64,000 nt of DNA from Chloroflexota bacterium (GTDB lineage Bacteria > Chloroflexota > Anaerolineae > Anaerolineales > Anaerolineaceae), in contig JAKAFP010000007.1 of the NCBI GenBank assembly GCA_021825925.1, positions 112,515 to 176,514 of the forward strand, written 5' to 3'. The position numbers and the translations under genes were made by a program. The notes under the pieces were generated by a model. The model was not told the DNA's origin and made no database searches. It saw only the letters and a list, made by a program, of their open reading frames with translations. This document shows, in pieces, positions 33,042-42,539 of this stretch. Positions within the stretch are counted from its first letter, which is position 1. Every line of letters starts with the position of its first letter.

Positions 33042-33590
33042 TTGAAAAAGTCTGATTACCCTGACGATGAGTTAATTTCTCAATGCCTTGCAGGCCAACA
33101 ATCTGCCTGGGAGGAATTAATTACGCGTTATGAAAAACTGATCTATTCAACCGCCTTGCGAACCGGATTGGAATCCTACGAGGCTGATGAAGTATTTCAA
33201 AATGTCTGCATGATCTGGCTTAAGGAACTGAAACATTTGCGCCAGACCACCAGTTTGGGTGCCTGGTTGGTCACCACAACCCGACGGGAATGCTGGGCAC
33301 TTTGGCGACACGAAAAAGCAAAGCTTGAAGAATTGGATGAAAAGCTTGCCTCGGATGAATCACCGGAAAAAATCGCTCAACACGTTGAAGATGCCAAAAA
33401 AGTTCAATCCGCTTTTAAACAATTGGGTGAACCATGCCATCAACTCCTCTGGCGTCTCTATTTTAATGAGGAAAAGTCCTCATACGCCGAAATAGCCCGC
33501 GACTTGAACATCCCGCCCAACAGCATCGGCCCGACCCGCTCACGCTGTCTGGAAAAACTAAAAACAATATTAATCAGTAAGAATTTTTAG
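33042..33590 (+). CDS. ECF-type RNA polymerase sigma factor
   Basis: This 182-residue sigma-70 family protein has region 2 at about 20-85 (WEELITRYEKLIYSTALRTG, then EVFQNVCMIWLKEL) and region 4 at about 120-175 (PCHQLLWRLYFNEEKSSYAE, then IARDLNIPPNSIGPTRSR). It should direct transcription of a small regulon in response to a signal passed by the membrane protein encoded 11 nt downstream. The start is TTG with a weak ribosome site, so the exact N-terminus is uncertain. TATAAT boxes occur upstream at 32931 and 32963 without clear -35 partners. Confidence 0.85.
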   Translation: MKKSDYPDDELISQCLAGQQSAWEELITRYEKLIYSTALRTGLESYEADEVFQNVCMIWLKELKHLRQTTSLGAWLVTTTRRECWALWRHEKAKLEELDEKLASDESPEKIAQHVEDAKKVQSAFKQLGEPCHQLLWRLYFNEEKSSYAEIARDLNIPPNSIGPTRSRCLEKLKTILISKNF

Positions 33591-33601
33591 AAATTAAGAC
33601 T

Positions 33602-34696
33602 ATGGATAACAACCAGCACTACTCAACCGAACAACTTGTGGATTTTCTGGAAGGGCGTCTTGACGCTCTCGCCAGCTCTGAGTTATCGGCTCATCTCGAG
33701 AGCGGATGTCCGGCATGCAATGAGTCCATGGGCATTTACAAACGTATGTTCTCTGCCATCCAAACCCTGCATTGGAAGTCGCCATCGCAAAATGCCCATA
33801 GAAAAGTACTTCAAGCCTATTCAGCAAAATATTCAGCCAAATCGTCTAAAAGTTGGCTACCCTTGTTTAGGCCTGCCCTTATTGGGTTTGCGGCTCTCAT
33901 GCTGATCGCTTTCGCTTTCCTGTTCAATCTGCAACCAGGCGTGGTTTATGCCGGCTACGTGGAAGATGTAACCGGGCAGGTTGAAATGTTAGACCCGGTC
34001 AATGGAGATTGGATGGTGGTCAAACCAGGACAATCCGTGCCAGTGGATGCATCAGTTCGATCCATGACCGGTTCGCAAGCGGTCATTACATATCCGGGTG
34101 GAGAGCAGACGATCCTGGGTGCTGAATCAGAGATTCAGTTGCTCGCCTTGAACAAATCTCAAGGATCATGGGAGATATCACTTGAACAAATCAGCGGACA
34201 AACTGAAAACTTGACCGCTCAAAAAACACTTTCCTTCACCATCCGTACCGCTGCGGGCATCGCCAACACCAACAATAGTCATTTTCTTATGAAGATTAAT
34301 CAGGATGGTAGTGTGGTTGCCAGTGTGTTGTCAGGCGAGGTTGAAACCAACTCCAATTCCCACAAGGCCGTCATTCATGCAGGCGAATCCACCATTTTGC
34401 AAGCTGGTTCAGAGTTTGAATCAACTTTGATAACTGAGGAAAACACCGTTGAACCTTCACCGGATCCATCTCCTGAGCCTTCGCTTACTATCACACCGAC
34501 CGTGGAACCCACCAAGACGCCAAAGAACAATATCAAGCCTACAGGAACTCCCACACTACAGATGACAACTGTTGGCTTTATTCCGACGAACAGCTCGAGC
34601 AATTCAGTGAACGCTGATGTCAATTGCAGTCCTGGAAACTCCAGTGGTAACGGAAATTCGGAAAATGCAAGCAATTCAGACAAAGCATGTAAATAA
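33602..34696 (+). CDS. Membrane regulator with zinc-finger-like N-terminus and FecR domain (candidate anti-sigma factor)
   Basis: This 364-residue protein has a cytosolic head with EQLVDFLEGRLDALASSELS and HLESGCPAC (about 31-40, an HxxxxCxxC zinc-finger-like element as in ZAS anti-sigma factors). A transmembrane helix (about 92-110, LIGFAALMLIAFAFLFNLQ) and an extracellular FecR domain (about 115-265) follow. The Pro/Thr tail (PSPDPSPEPSLTITPTVEPT) and an Asn/Ser-rich end resemble a wall-spanning region. It follows the sigma factor by 11 nt and is the likely partner that holds it at the membrane. Confidence 0.75.
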   Translation: MDNNQHYSTEQLVDFLEGRLDALASSELSAHLESGCPACNESMGIYKRMFSAIQTLHWKSPSQNAHRKVLQAYSAKYSAKSSKSWLPLFRPALIGFAALMLIAFAFLFNLQPGVVYAGYVEDVTGQVEMLDPVNGDWMVVKPGQSVPVDASVRSMTGSQAVITYPGGEQTILGAESEIQLLALNKSQGSWEISLEQISGQTENLTAQKTLSFTIRTAAGIANTNNSHFLMKINQDGSVVASVLSGEVETNSNSHKAVIHAGESTILQAGSEFESTLITEENTVEPSPDPSPEPSLTITPTVEPTKTPKNNIKPTGTPTLQMTTVGFIPTNSSSNSVNADVNCSPGNSSGNGNSENASNSDKACK

Positions 34697-35248
34697 TCCA
34701 AAACTCGATGTACTAAATTCGGTTTTTTATACTCTTTTTAACCAGAGAACCTAATTAACGGTAGATTATTGGTAATTTTATTGGTAGTGGATGAGAAAAA
34801 GCGGCTCCCTGGGATAACCCGGGAGCCGCTCACTTAAAGCTTTTGATAGTTTTCAAATATTCGCCTTAGCTCTTCATTTCTGCCGACTGATAATTATCTG
34901 ATGGCAGAAAAACAAATACATCTATTTGTACGGGCGACCTGCAGGTCGCCCGTACCAAAATGTTTAAAATTTCTAATGCCATATCCTTTTTCTGCTATTT
35001 ATGGAATTAATCCTCCCAATAGCAAGCTATGGGTATCAAGTTCGGATATCGAGTACTGCAATTTACACACCCATTAACTCTGGACTCTCCCCTGCCCCTC
35101 TCCATCCGCGGGATGGAGAGGGGTTTGGGGTGAGGCAAAAAAATACCATACTTTTCTCGCAGCAAGCTGCGGGTAAATGCCCTCTTTTGATTATTTATTA
35201 TTTCAATGAAATAGTATTAATGCTCCTAAATTCAGTTCCGGCACTGCA
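34697..35248. repeat. Intergenic palindrome cluster without genes
   Basis: These 552 bp hold several strong palindromes and no credible gene. They are a terminator-like stem AGCGGCTCCC/GGGAGCCGCT (34800-34830), TTTCTGCC/GGCAGAAA (34877-34910), a perfect 28-bp palindrome centred on CCTGCAGG (34928-34955), a 13-bp stem CCCCTCTCCATCC/GGATGGAGAGGGG (35095-35123), and two related stems, ATAGC-AA-GCTAT near 35021 and CGCAGC-AA-GCTGCG (35158-35171), each followed by GGGTA or nearly so. They look like members of dispersed palindromic repeat families. Confidence 0.7.
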
Positions 35249-36457
35249 TCAATACAAAACCCGCACTTTTATCGTGCCGGGGACGGCCCACAGTGCATCA
35301 AGGATCTCTTGGGTGACGGTGCTGCTGACATCAAAGATGGCATAGCCGATATCCTGCGTGGTGCGGAGGGATTGTCCGCTGATGTTAAAATCACTGGCGG
35401 CAAACACCTTGCTGACCCCGGCGATGACACCGGCAATATTCTTGTGAATATGCAAAATTCGGTGACTTTCTGATTGCTGCTGCAGTTCGATCTGCGGAAA
35501 ATTGACGCTCAAACGTGTATCGCCTCTTGAGAGAAAGTTGAGCATCTTGCTTGAAACGAACTCCGAGATCTCGCGCTGCGCTTCTTGAGTGCTGCCGGCT
35601 ACATGCGGGGTAAGCAACGTGTTGGGCAACCCCTGCAGGGGTGAGGTGAATTTTTCGCCGCTGTCGGGTTCCACCGGGAAGACATCCACGGCGATGCCCT
35701 TCAATTTTCCGCTTTGCATACGCGCAGCCAGGGCATCTATATCCACAACGAAGCCGCGGCTAAGGTTGATAAAAATGGCGTCAGGCTTCATCATTTGGAA
35801 CTGGGGTGCGCCGATCAGTCCGGCGTTTTCGGGTAGACCGCTGACGTGTACACTGACCACATCCGCCACTCGCAGCGTTTCTTCCATGCTGTTCATACGG
35901 ACGGCGTTGCCCAGGCTTAGTTTCTCGCAGGTGTCATAATAGACCACATTCATGCCCAGACTTTCGGCGAGCACGCTCAATTGTGAACCGATGTTGCCAT
36001 AGCCGATAATGCCCAGGGTCTTGCCGCGCAGTTCCACCGATCCAGAGGCGGTCTTCTTCCAGATGCCCTGATGCATTTCATTGTTCCTGTCAGGGATGAA
36101 ACGCAGCAGCGCAAGCATATGCCCGAGGGCCAGCTCAGCCACGCTGCGTGTATTTGAAAAAGGTGCATTGAAAACAGGGATGCCTGCATCCGCGCTGGCG
36201 GCCAGGTCAATTTTATCCGTACCAATGCAAAAGGCGCCGATGACACTCAAGTTCCTGGCGGCACTGATCATCTCTGCCGTTACTTCAGTTTTTGAACGAA
36301 CCCCCAAGGCAACAACATCCTTCAAAGTGGCTTGCAGTTCTTCCTTGGGCAGGCTCTTGGCCAGACATTCAACCTCGTAACCATGGGCTTCGAACGCACG
36401 GCAGGCGTCGTTGTGGATGTTTTCGAGCAGTAAGATCTTACCTTTTCCATTGGCCAT
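35249..36457 (-). CDS. serA: SerA-like D-3-phosphoglycerate dehydrogenase (2-hydroxyacid dehydrogenase)
   Basis: This 402-residue protein has the D-2-hydroxyacid dehydrogenase fold. It has a Rossmann motif GKTLGIIGYGNIGSQLS at about 147-163, substrate and catalytic segments IFINLSRGFVVD (Arg), VFPVEP (Glu) and LLTPHVAGSTQEAQ (His), and a C-terminal ACT-like domain (HIHKNIAGVIAGVSKVFAAS). It oxidises 3-phosphoglycerate in serine synthesis, and in some enzymes also reduces 2-oxoglutarate to D-2-hydroxyglutarate. I start at ATG 36457 (MANGKGK) because GGAG lies 9 nt upstream. It is divergent from the FAD oxidase-ETF operon, which may be functionally linked. Confidence 0.85.
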   Translation of the reverse strand: MANGKGKILLLENIHNDACRAFEAHGYEVECLAKSLPKEELQATLKDVVALGVRSKTEVTAEMISAARNLSVIGAFCIGTDKIDLAASADAGIPVFNAPFSNTRSVAELALGHMLALLRFIPDRNNEMHQGIWKKTASGSVELRGKTLGIIGYGNIGSQLSVLAESLGMNVVYYDTCEKLSLGNAVRMNSMEETLRVADVVSVHVSGLPENAGLIGAPQFQMMKPDAIFINLSRGFVVDIDALAARMQSGKLKGIAVDVFPVEPDSGEKFTSPLQGLPNTLLTPHVAGSTQEAQREISEFVSSKMLNFLSRGDTRLSVNFPQIELQQQSESHRILHIHKNIAGVIAGVSKVFAASDFNISGQSLRTTQDIGYAIFDVSSTVTQEILDALWAVPGTIKVRVLY

Positions 36458-36607
36458 GATTCTGCACTCCGTTTCAATGATGATGACGTTCAATAACCTT
36501 TTTCAAGCTATAACTAAAACACTAACCACGGTAATTTGAACATTTACCGCCGATCAATTGGCTAAAGGACTGACCATTTCAGAATGGGTTTATTAATATT
36601 GGAACAG

Positions 36608-36650
36608 ACAATAATTGCTCTATTATACGCAATAATTGTTGTCTAGACCA
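36608..36650. promoter_or_regulatory. Inverted repeats in the serA/FAD-oxidase divergent region
   Basis: ACAATAATTGC (36608-36618) and GCAATAATTGT (36629-36639) form an inverted repeat with one central mismatch, and TTGTCTAGACCAA (36638-36650) is a near-palindrome next to it. They lie midway between two divergent genes in a 369-bp AT-rich gap and are candidate operator sites, for example for a GntR-type regulator (guess). Confidence 0.4.
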
Positions 36651-36826
36651 ATTGCGTTTTTATTAATCTGAGGGTATTATTACACAATATTTTTCCTAAA
36701 GAATTAGCTCTTTATAAAGAATTAATTAAAAATGGGCTGCATCCCCTTTTTAATAATCAATAATTTTTTTATAATGATTGATACATCCCTTCGTAAACCC
36801 CAAAAATGGGCAGGAGTAGCAAACTA

Positions 36827-38470
36827 ATGCATGAGATCCACAGCCAGGCTGAAGAATCTTTTGATTTCACCAAAGTGAAGTGTATTGAAGGCTATGATCG
36901 GATTAAATCCGAGTATTCTGCTTACTTGTGCGATGAATCCAAACTGACCTCCAAACCCTTTGATTTTCTTTTCTTCCCCAAAAACGAAGCGGAACTTGCG
37001 GCTGTCATCCTTGAGATGCAGCAACGAAACGTTCGCATCACCGTGGCAGGCGCCCGCACCGGTCTGGTGGGTGGAAGTGTGCCCGCTGATGGAGCATTGA
37101 TCTCGCTGGAGTTTCTAGACCTGGTTGAGGAAGTTTACTACCACACTGAATGCCGCGAATGGCGGGTGCGCGCTCAAACCAGTGTCAGCCTCAAAAGTAT
37201 CGATACCATGCTGCGCTTCAAACAATTCCCCGGTTTGGAACAAAGCGCGGATGACACCATCAGGCAGCATCTCTCCCAATTCAAGGAAGATCCCGAGCAT
37301 TATTTTTACCCTCCGGACCCCACAGAAATGAGCGCCTCCCTCGGCGGATCGGTGGTCACGAACGCCTCAGGTGCACGCACCTATCGCTACGGTCCGACCC
37401 GAGCCTGGGTGCGAGGACTGCGCGTCTTTCTCGCCAATGGCGAATATCTCGATATCCCCCGGGGCAAGTACTTCGCCTCGCCTACCGGCCAATTTGTGGT
37501 GTGGGATTCACACGGCGAAGCCTGCAACATCTCAGTCCCTGATTACGCTCAACCTAAAACCAAGAGCACAGCAGGTCTTTTTGCCGCCCCACAAATGGAC
37601 CTGGTGGACCTGTTCATCGGCTCGGAGGGCGTGTTGGGAATCGTGACTTCGGTTGAGGTGGCACTGCTCAAGAAAGAAGATAAGGTTTCCATCATCCAGT
37701 TCCTCGATTCGGATGAACAGGCCATCAAACTGACCATGGCGCTGAGAGCTGAAAAACGTCTTCAGCTTGATTTTCTTGAATTCTATTCAGGCAGCGCCCT
37801 GGCCTTGCTGCGTCACTTACAGAAGTCAGAACCCTCCACGGTGGGCATGCCGGCCATCCCTGAAGAGGCGAAATCGGCTATCTTCATTGAAATGAGCTTC
37901 AACCCGCATGCAGACAAGTTGGATTATTCAATCCTGGAACAGGTCGTGGCCTCCTGCGGTGCGGATCTGGCGCGTTCCTGGGCCGGATACGAAAGTCGAG
38001 AACTGGATCGCTTCAAGGTGTTCAGACACATGGTGCCCGAGACCGTCAACAGCATCCTGGCCGAACGCAAGAAGCAGTATCCCGGCATCCACAAACTGGG
38101 CACCGATATGGCTGTGCCGGATGAACACCTCGAAGAAATGTGGTCACTCTATAAAACCCAATGTGATTCACTCGGATTGGAATGGGTGGCTTTTGGACAC
38201 ATCGGCAACAATCACATCCATGTCAACATTTTGCCCAGAAATATGGAAGAGCTTGAAAAGGGCATGCACCTGTATGAGCTGTTTGCGAAAAAAGCGGTTG
38301 AGTTTGGCGGCGCGGTTTCTGCCGAACATGGGATAGGCAAGATCAAAAGTCATTTCCTGCCCCTCATGTTTTCCTCTGCGCAAATTCAGCAAATGCGCAG
38401 GGTGAAAGAAGCGCTCGATCCCAAAGGATTATTGAACCCCAACGACATCTTTCCGCTGGAGGTACATTGA
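36827..38470 (+). CDS. FAD-linked 2-hydroxyacid dehydrogenase (GlcD/LctD-like)
   Basis: This 547-residue flavoprotein is of the vanillyl-alcohol-oxidase fold. The FAD-binding segment VRITVAGARTGLVGGSVPAD lies near 64-83, EMSASLGGSVVTNASGART near 168-186 and LFIGSEGVLGIVTSVEVAL near 263. The C-terminal domain has FGHIGNNHIHVNI and AVSAEHGIGKIK (substrate and metal histidines). It is longer than typical D-lactate dehydrogenases. It overlaps etfB by TGATG and is followed by etfA, so it passes electrons to an ETF. Substrates could be lactate or, given the serA neighbour, D-2-hydroxyglutarate. Start 36827 is chosen for AGGAG 10 nt upstream. Confidence 0.8.
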   Translation: MHEIHSQAEESFDFTKVKCIEGYDRIKSEYSAYLCDESKLTSKPFDFLFFPKNEAELAAVILEMQQRNVRITVAGARTGLVGGSVPADGALISLEFLDLVEEVYYHTECREWRVRAQTSVSLKSIDTMLRFKQFPGLEQSADDTIRQHLSQFKEDPEHYFYPPDPTEMSASLGGSVVTNASGARTYRYGPTRAWVRGLRVFLANGEYLDIPRGKYFASPTGQFVVWDSHGEACNISVPDYAQPKTKSTAGLFAAPQMDLVDLFIGSEGVLGIVTSVEVALLKKEDKVSIIQFLDSDEQAIKLTMALRAEKRLQLDFLEFYSGSALALLRHLQKSEPSTVGMPAIPEEAKSAIFIEMSFNPHADKLDYSILEQVVASCGADLARSWAGYESRELDRFKVFRHMVPETVNSILAERKKQYPGIHKLGTDMAVPDEHLEEMWSLYKTQCDSLGLEWVAFGHIGNNHIHVNILPRNMEELEKGMHLYELFAKKAVEFGGAVSAEHGIGKIKSHFLPLMFSSAQIQQMRRVKEALDPKGLLNPNDIFPLEVH

Positions 38471-39270
38471 TGAAAATTGTCGTCTGCATTAAACAGGTTC
38501 CAGAAGTGACCAATGTGCAGGTGGACCCGGAGACGGGCACCCTGATCCGTGAAGGCGTCAAATCCATCCTCAATCCGTTCTGCGAATACGCACTGGATCA
38601 TGCCGTGCGCATCAAACAAGCAAATGAAGAGGTTTCCATTTCAGTCATCACCATGGGGCCACCCCAGGCCAAAGACGCCCTTCTGCGCTGCCTCGAACTG
38701 GGCGCAGATGATGCCATTTTGGTGACCGACCGCAAATTTGCCGGCGCAGATTCATGGGTCACGGCGCTGACCCTGGCTGAAGCCATCCGTCTGACCGTGC
38801 CCGATTATGACCTGATCTTGGTGGGCAAACAGGCCATTGATGGCGATACCGCCCAGGTGGGGCCTGAGATCGCCGAGATCCTCTCGCTACCGCAGATCAC
38901 TTACGGCATTGAAGTAGGCTTGAGCACCACAAGAAAACAGGTGAGAGTCAAACAGGAAGTGGAACGCGGATACGAAGTGGTCGAAGCCAGCCTGCCCGCC
39001 CTGGTGACCTGCAGCAAAGGTGAAGTGGTACGGCGGGCGCCCTCGTTTTTGGATGTGATCAACTCCCGCAAAAAAACCATTCGCAGCGTCAGCGCAGACG
39101 ACTTGGGCATCCCGGTCGAGGAATTGGGGCTCAAGGGCTCCTTCACCCAGGTGGTCAAGGTCTTTCCGCCTGCTGAAAAGAAAGGCGGACGCTTGCTGCA
39201 AAACATAGAGACCGACCAAGCTGCCAGCGAGATTTTTGATTTTCTCAAAGAAAAACGTTTTCTGGTATGA
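38470..39270 (+). CDS. etfB: Electron transfer flavoprotein beta subunit
   Basis: This 266-residue protein begins MKIVVCIKQVPEVTN and carries VGKQAIDGDTAQVGPEIAE (about 116-134), a segment conserved in EtfB, including bifurcating forms that hold the second FAD. It has also GADDAILVTDRKFAGAD. It forms a heterodimer with the next gene product and accepts electrons from the FAD-linked dehydrogenase encoded just upstream. ATG 38470 overlaps the preceding stop by one base; TTG one codon before is less likely. Confidence 0.88.
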   Translation: MKIVVCIKQVPEVTNVQVDPETGTLIREGVKSILNPFCEYALDHAVRIKQANEEVSISVITMGPPQAKDALLRCLELGADDAILVTDRKFAGADSWVTALTLAEAIRLTVPDYDLILVGKQAIDGDTAQVGPEIAEILSLPQITYGIEVGLSTTRKQVRVKQEVERGYEVVEASLPALVTCSKGEVVRRAPSFLDVINSRKKTIRSVSADDLGIPVEELGLKGSFTQVVKVFPPAEKKGGRLLQNIETDQAASEIFDFLKEKRFLV

Positions 39271-39295
39271 ATGACCGACAAGGAAGAGACGACCC

Positions 39296-40498
39296 ATGTT
39301 AATCATTGATCATGAACGCTGTACACTGTGTAAACTTTGCATCCGCAGCTGCCCTTTCGGCGCGTTTTTTGTTGAAGAAGATCTACTTAAGGTCAATGAA
39401 AGCTGCACCCTGTGCGGTACCTGCACCAATGTCTGCCGTTTCAACGCCCTGCACATCGAGCGTAAACTGGCCTCCAGCGAGGAACTGGCGAAATATAAAG
39501 GCGTCATGGTGTGGATCGAACTGGATGAAGCCGCTGCGCCGCCCAAACCCAAGAAAGTGTCGCTTGAATTGCTCGGCAAAGGCCGCCAGCTCGCGGACGA
39601 TCTGGGTGAAGAGTTGGTCGCCGTCGTTCTGACCGATTCGGAAGAACTTGATTTGCAGTTGCCTGGCCATTACGGCGCGGATCGTGTGATATTTTGCCGT
39701 CATGAATTGCTCAAAACCTATTCCACGGATGGATTCACCAGCGTCTTGTGTGCGGTCATATCGTCCAACAAACCTGCGGTCGTGCTTTATGGCGCCACTC
39801 CCCACGGACGCGACCTTGCCCCCCGCGTGGCCGCCCGCCTCAAACTCGGACTGACCGCGGATTGCACAGCATTGGAAATTGATGAACAGCGTCAACTGGT
39901 GCAGACCCGCCCGGCTTTTGGCGGCAACATCATGGCTTCCATTATTACCCCCTACAACCGTCCGCAAACCTCAACCGTGCGCCCCAACGTCTTTCCCATC
40001 CCCGCGCGGAATGAACAACGTCAAGCCGTGGTGGAAGATTTTAACGTCACCCTGACCAAGGCCGCCATCCGCACAAAGGTGGTCGAGAAGAATTATCTTG
40101 ATGAAGGCTGCGAAGAAAGCATTGAAAATGCCAAGGTGCTGGTGGCTGCCGGCAGGGGATGCCAGAAAGCCTCCAACCTCGATCTGCTTCGCACCCTGGC
40201 CGCGCAGTTGGGCGGCGGGCTGGCCGGTTCGCGCGCCATTGTCGAGCAGGGCTGGATTCCGCACACCCAGCAGGTGGGCCAATCCGGCACCACCGTCGGC
40301 CCCGAACTATACATCGCCGCCGGCATCAGCGGCGCCATTCAACATCAGGTGGGCATGAATTCTTCCAAGACCATCATCGCCATCAACAAAGACCCCGAGG
40401 CTGCCATCTTCAAGTTGGCCGACCTGGGTGTGGTGGGCGATGCGCTGGAGATCCTGCCAAAACTTTCCAAACTGATCGAGCAGCAAGAAAGCAAATAA
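39296..40498 (+). CDS. etfA: Electron transfer flavoprotein alpha subunit with N-terminal ferredoxin domain
   Basis: This 400-residue protein has an N-terminal 2x[4Fe-4S] ferredoxin domain (CTLCKLCIRSCPFG at 9-22 and CTLCGTCTNVCRFN at 38-51). The EtfA core follows, with PELYIAAGISGAIQHQVGM and TIIAINKDPEAAIFKLAD in the FAD domain at about 335-380. Ferredoxin-bearing EtfA is the hallmark of the lactate dehydrogenase-Etf complex of acetogens (LctBCD), where confurcation of ferredoxin and lactate electrons drives NAD+ reduction. The order dehydrogenase-etfB-etfA differs from lctB-lctC-lctD, but the parts are the same. AAGGAAGAG precedes the start. Confidence 0.88.
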   Translation: MLIIDHERCTLCKLCIRSCPFGAFFVEEDLLKVNESCTLCGTCTNVCRFNALHIERKLASSEELAKYKGVMVWIELDEAAAPPKPKKVSLELLGKGRQLADDLGEELVAVVLTDSEELDLQLPGHYGADRVIFCRHELLKTYSTDGFTSVLCAVISSNKPAVVLYGATPHGRDLAPRVAARLKLGLTADCTALEIDEQRQLVQTRPAFGGNIMASIITPYNRPQTSTVRPNVFPIPARNEQRQAVVEDFNVTLTKAAIRTKVVEKNYLDEGCEESIENAKVLVAAGRGCQKASNLDLLRTLAAQLGGGLAGSRAIVEQGWIPHTQQVGQSGTTVGPELYIAAGISGAIQHQVGMNSSKTIIAINKDPEAAIFKLADLGVVGDALEILPKLSKLIEQQESK

Positions 40499-40763
40499 TA
40501 TATTAAAGTCAAATGTCCATTGAATAAAAGTAAAGGTTATTTTGGTAAAACAACCTTCACTCTCTTTAGTTGATGCTGCTTGACTTTGCTTTATATACTA
40601 ATATAATCATTGATAGGCACAATCTTATTGTTGGGGACAACGAATAGTGCCGCTTCAATCACCCATTTATTATCTGTATGTCAGCCATCCTGTAAAAATA
40701 TCATTACTGGTCTGTTTATTGTCAAACTGATTAAAATAAGCCTTTTAGGGAGGGAAAATCAAT

Positions 40764-42539
40764 ATGAGGAGTCTTATTAATGGGTACTGCATTATAAAAT
40801 TGGCAATTACATTCTTGATAATATTGGGGACATTATCTATTTCACCACACCCCGTTCATGCTGACCTCACCAATGGACATATCATATTGGATTTTGTCGC
40901 AAAACAATTATTGGCTTACGGATGGGCGGCCTCCACACCGGTCACATTGAGTATTGATAACCCGTCATCAGGAACAGGTGTGGACTATACAGAAACCGTC
41001 ACCATGAGCTCCGACAGCACACCAGTGGCAACCTTTAGTTGGCCGACTGTTGAAATTGAAACCGGCGCCACCCTCACCGTCAGCGGGGATGGAGGTTCGA
41101 TTCAATTGGTAAACAGTCTGGTTGTTGAGGATATAAATGTTTATATAGACCAAATTGGAGGCAGAGGACCGATAGGAGCGAATCTAACAATCTCGATAAT
41201 AGTTGGAGATAGATTTGACCGTAACATCACCATTGATTCAAATGGATACTGGATCGCCGATTTTTCGGTTTCTCGAGCATATGATTATGGGGCAATCGTT
41301 AATTTCACAACCTGCCCAAGTGGATGGGTGCAAAGTGTTGAAGCAAACGGAAATCAAATCAAGATGGAAATTCCTTCATGTTTTCCATATATATATACCA
41401 AATTTTCAAATCCAACAAATTACATTGGTGCCCATAATTGGCCAGAAAACGCAAACCTGACTTTGACAATTGATGATCCATCCACTGGGATTGGTACGGA
41501 TTATACCGAAACGATTATTAATGATGAGAACACAAGGGGTTTCTTTCTGGATCTTATTGATTTCGCATTAGCTGAAGGCCAAATTATTTCTGTCAGTGAC
41601 GGTTTAACAACACTATCTATGGTTGTTCCCAGTTTTTATGTCAGGCAGATGGATGCAGTCACAGATATGGTCTGCGGCACGGCTGAAGCCGGAAGTGAGA
41701 TTAGTTCAACTATCGTCCTCGGTACTTACCCAAATAATTATTTGGATATTAGATACACTATTGCAGATCAACTAGGGAATTGGTGTTTTGATTATTCAAG
41801 CCCTACGGATGAAGTTGATATTGTCGAAAATATGAGTCTGCATATTGTTCAATTTGATGAAAATGGAAATGTGGTTGAAATAGGCGATTTATCCACCACT
41901 TTTACAGATGTCCACTACATTTATAAAGAAGTTCTTAATGGAACTAATTATTATTTATATCGCTATATAGAAGCACTTTATGATGCCGGATTAACCGTTG
42001 GCACCAATTCAAATCCGCCCAAATTCAGTCCGAAATTAAACCTCGACCGTTCGATGGCGGCGGTCTTCATGCTACGCGGACATTTCGGCACCGCCTATAC
42101 CCCCCCAGCCGCTCCGTGGAATACCTTCACCAACGAGAGTTGGGCTAACAATGCCTACGCGCAAAAATGGGCGGAAGGCATGTATAAAGTGCATCTTACC
42201 GCCGGCTGTCAGACCTCTCCCCTCAAATACTGCCCGGACCGAACGCTAACGCGTGAGGAAGCCGTTGTTTTTGCACTTCACTTGAAATATGACACCTTTG
42301 ATGGCAGTGGCAACCTGGTGTCATCCTATTCCCCGCCTGCAGCGAGCGGCACCGTCTTTGGCGATCTGACGGATACGAGTTATTGGGCTACCAAATGGGC
42401 CGAAAAAGCCTACCTGGATGGAATATTGCCTGCCTGCGGAACTGTAAACGGTAAACCTGCTTTTTGTGCCAATGACCCGGTAAACCGCGCTTGGGCAGCT
42501 TATATGATCGTCAAAGCCAAAAACCTTACACTGCCCTAA
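40764..42539 (+). CDS. Exported protein with three C-terminal SLH domains
   Basis: This 591-residue protein has a signal peptide (about 1-34, ending HPVHA). An N-terminal region of about 340 residues is made of beta-rich repeats (LTLTIDDPSTGIGTDYTETI near 232 resembles VTLSIDNPSSGTGVDYTETV near 60). Three SLH modules (about 381-590) include LNLDRSMAAVFMLRG, SWANNAYAQKWAEGMYK and SYWATKWAEKAYLDG. SLH modules bind pyruvylated secondary wall glycan. The SLH part is nearly the same as in the M4 protease downstream. It is probably a surface or adhesion protein with an unknown ligand. Confidence 0.85.
   Translation: MRSLINGYCIIKLAITFLIILGTLSISPHPVHADLTNGHIILDFVAKQLLAYGWAASTPVTLSIDNPSSGTGVDYTETVTMSSDSTPVATFSWPTVEIETGATLTVSGDGGSIQLVNSLVVEDINVYIDQIGGRGPIGANLTISIIVGDRFDRNITIDSNGYWIADFSVSRAYDYGAIVNFTTCPSGWVQSVEANGNQIKMEIPSCFPYIYTKFSNPTNYIGAHNWPENANLTLTIDDPSTGIGTDYTETIINDENTRGFFLDLIDFALAEGQIISVSDGLTTLSMVVPSFYVRQMDAVTDMVCGTAEAGSEISSTIVLGTYPNNYLDIRYTIADQLGNWCFDYSSPTDEVDIVENMSLHIVQFDENGNVVEIGDLSTTFTDVHYIYKEVLNGTNYYLYRYIEALYDAGLTVGTNSNPPKFSPKLNLDRSMAAVFMLRGHFGTAYTPPAAPWNTFTNESWANNAYAQKWAEGMYKVHLTAGCQTSPLKYCPDRTLTREEAVVFALHLKYDTFDGSGNLVSSYSPPAASGTVFGDLTDTSYWATKWAEKAYLDGILPACGTVNGKPAFCANDPVNRAWAAYMIVKAKNLTLP

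Noticed and set aside
35001..35345. 114-residue plus-strand open frame in the palindrome cluster
   Set aside because: It runs through hairpins and into the 3' end of the serA-like gene on the other strand; no ribosome site.
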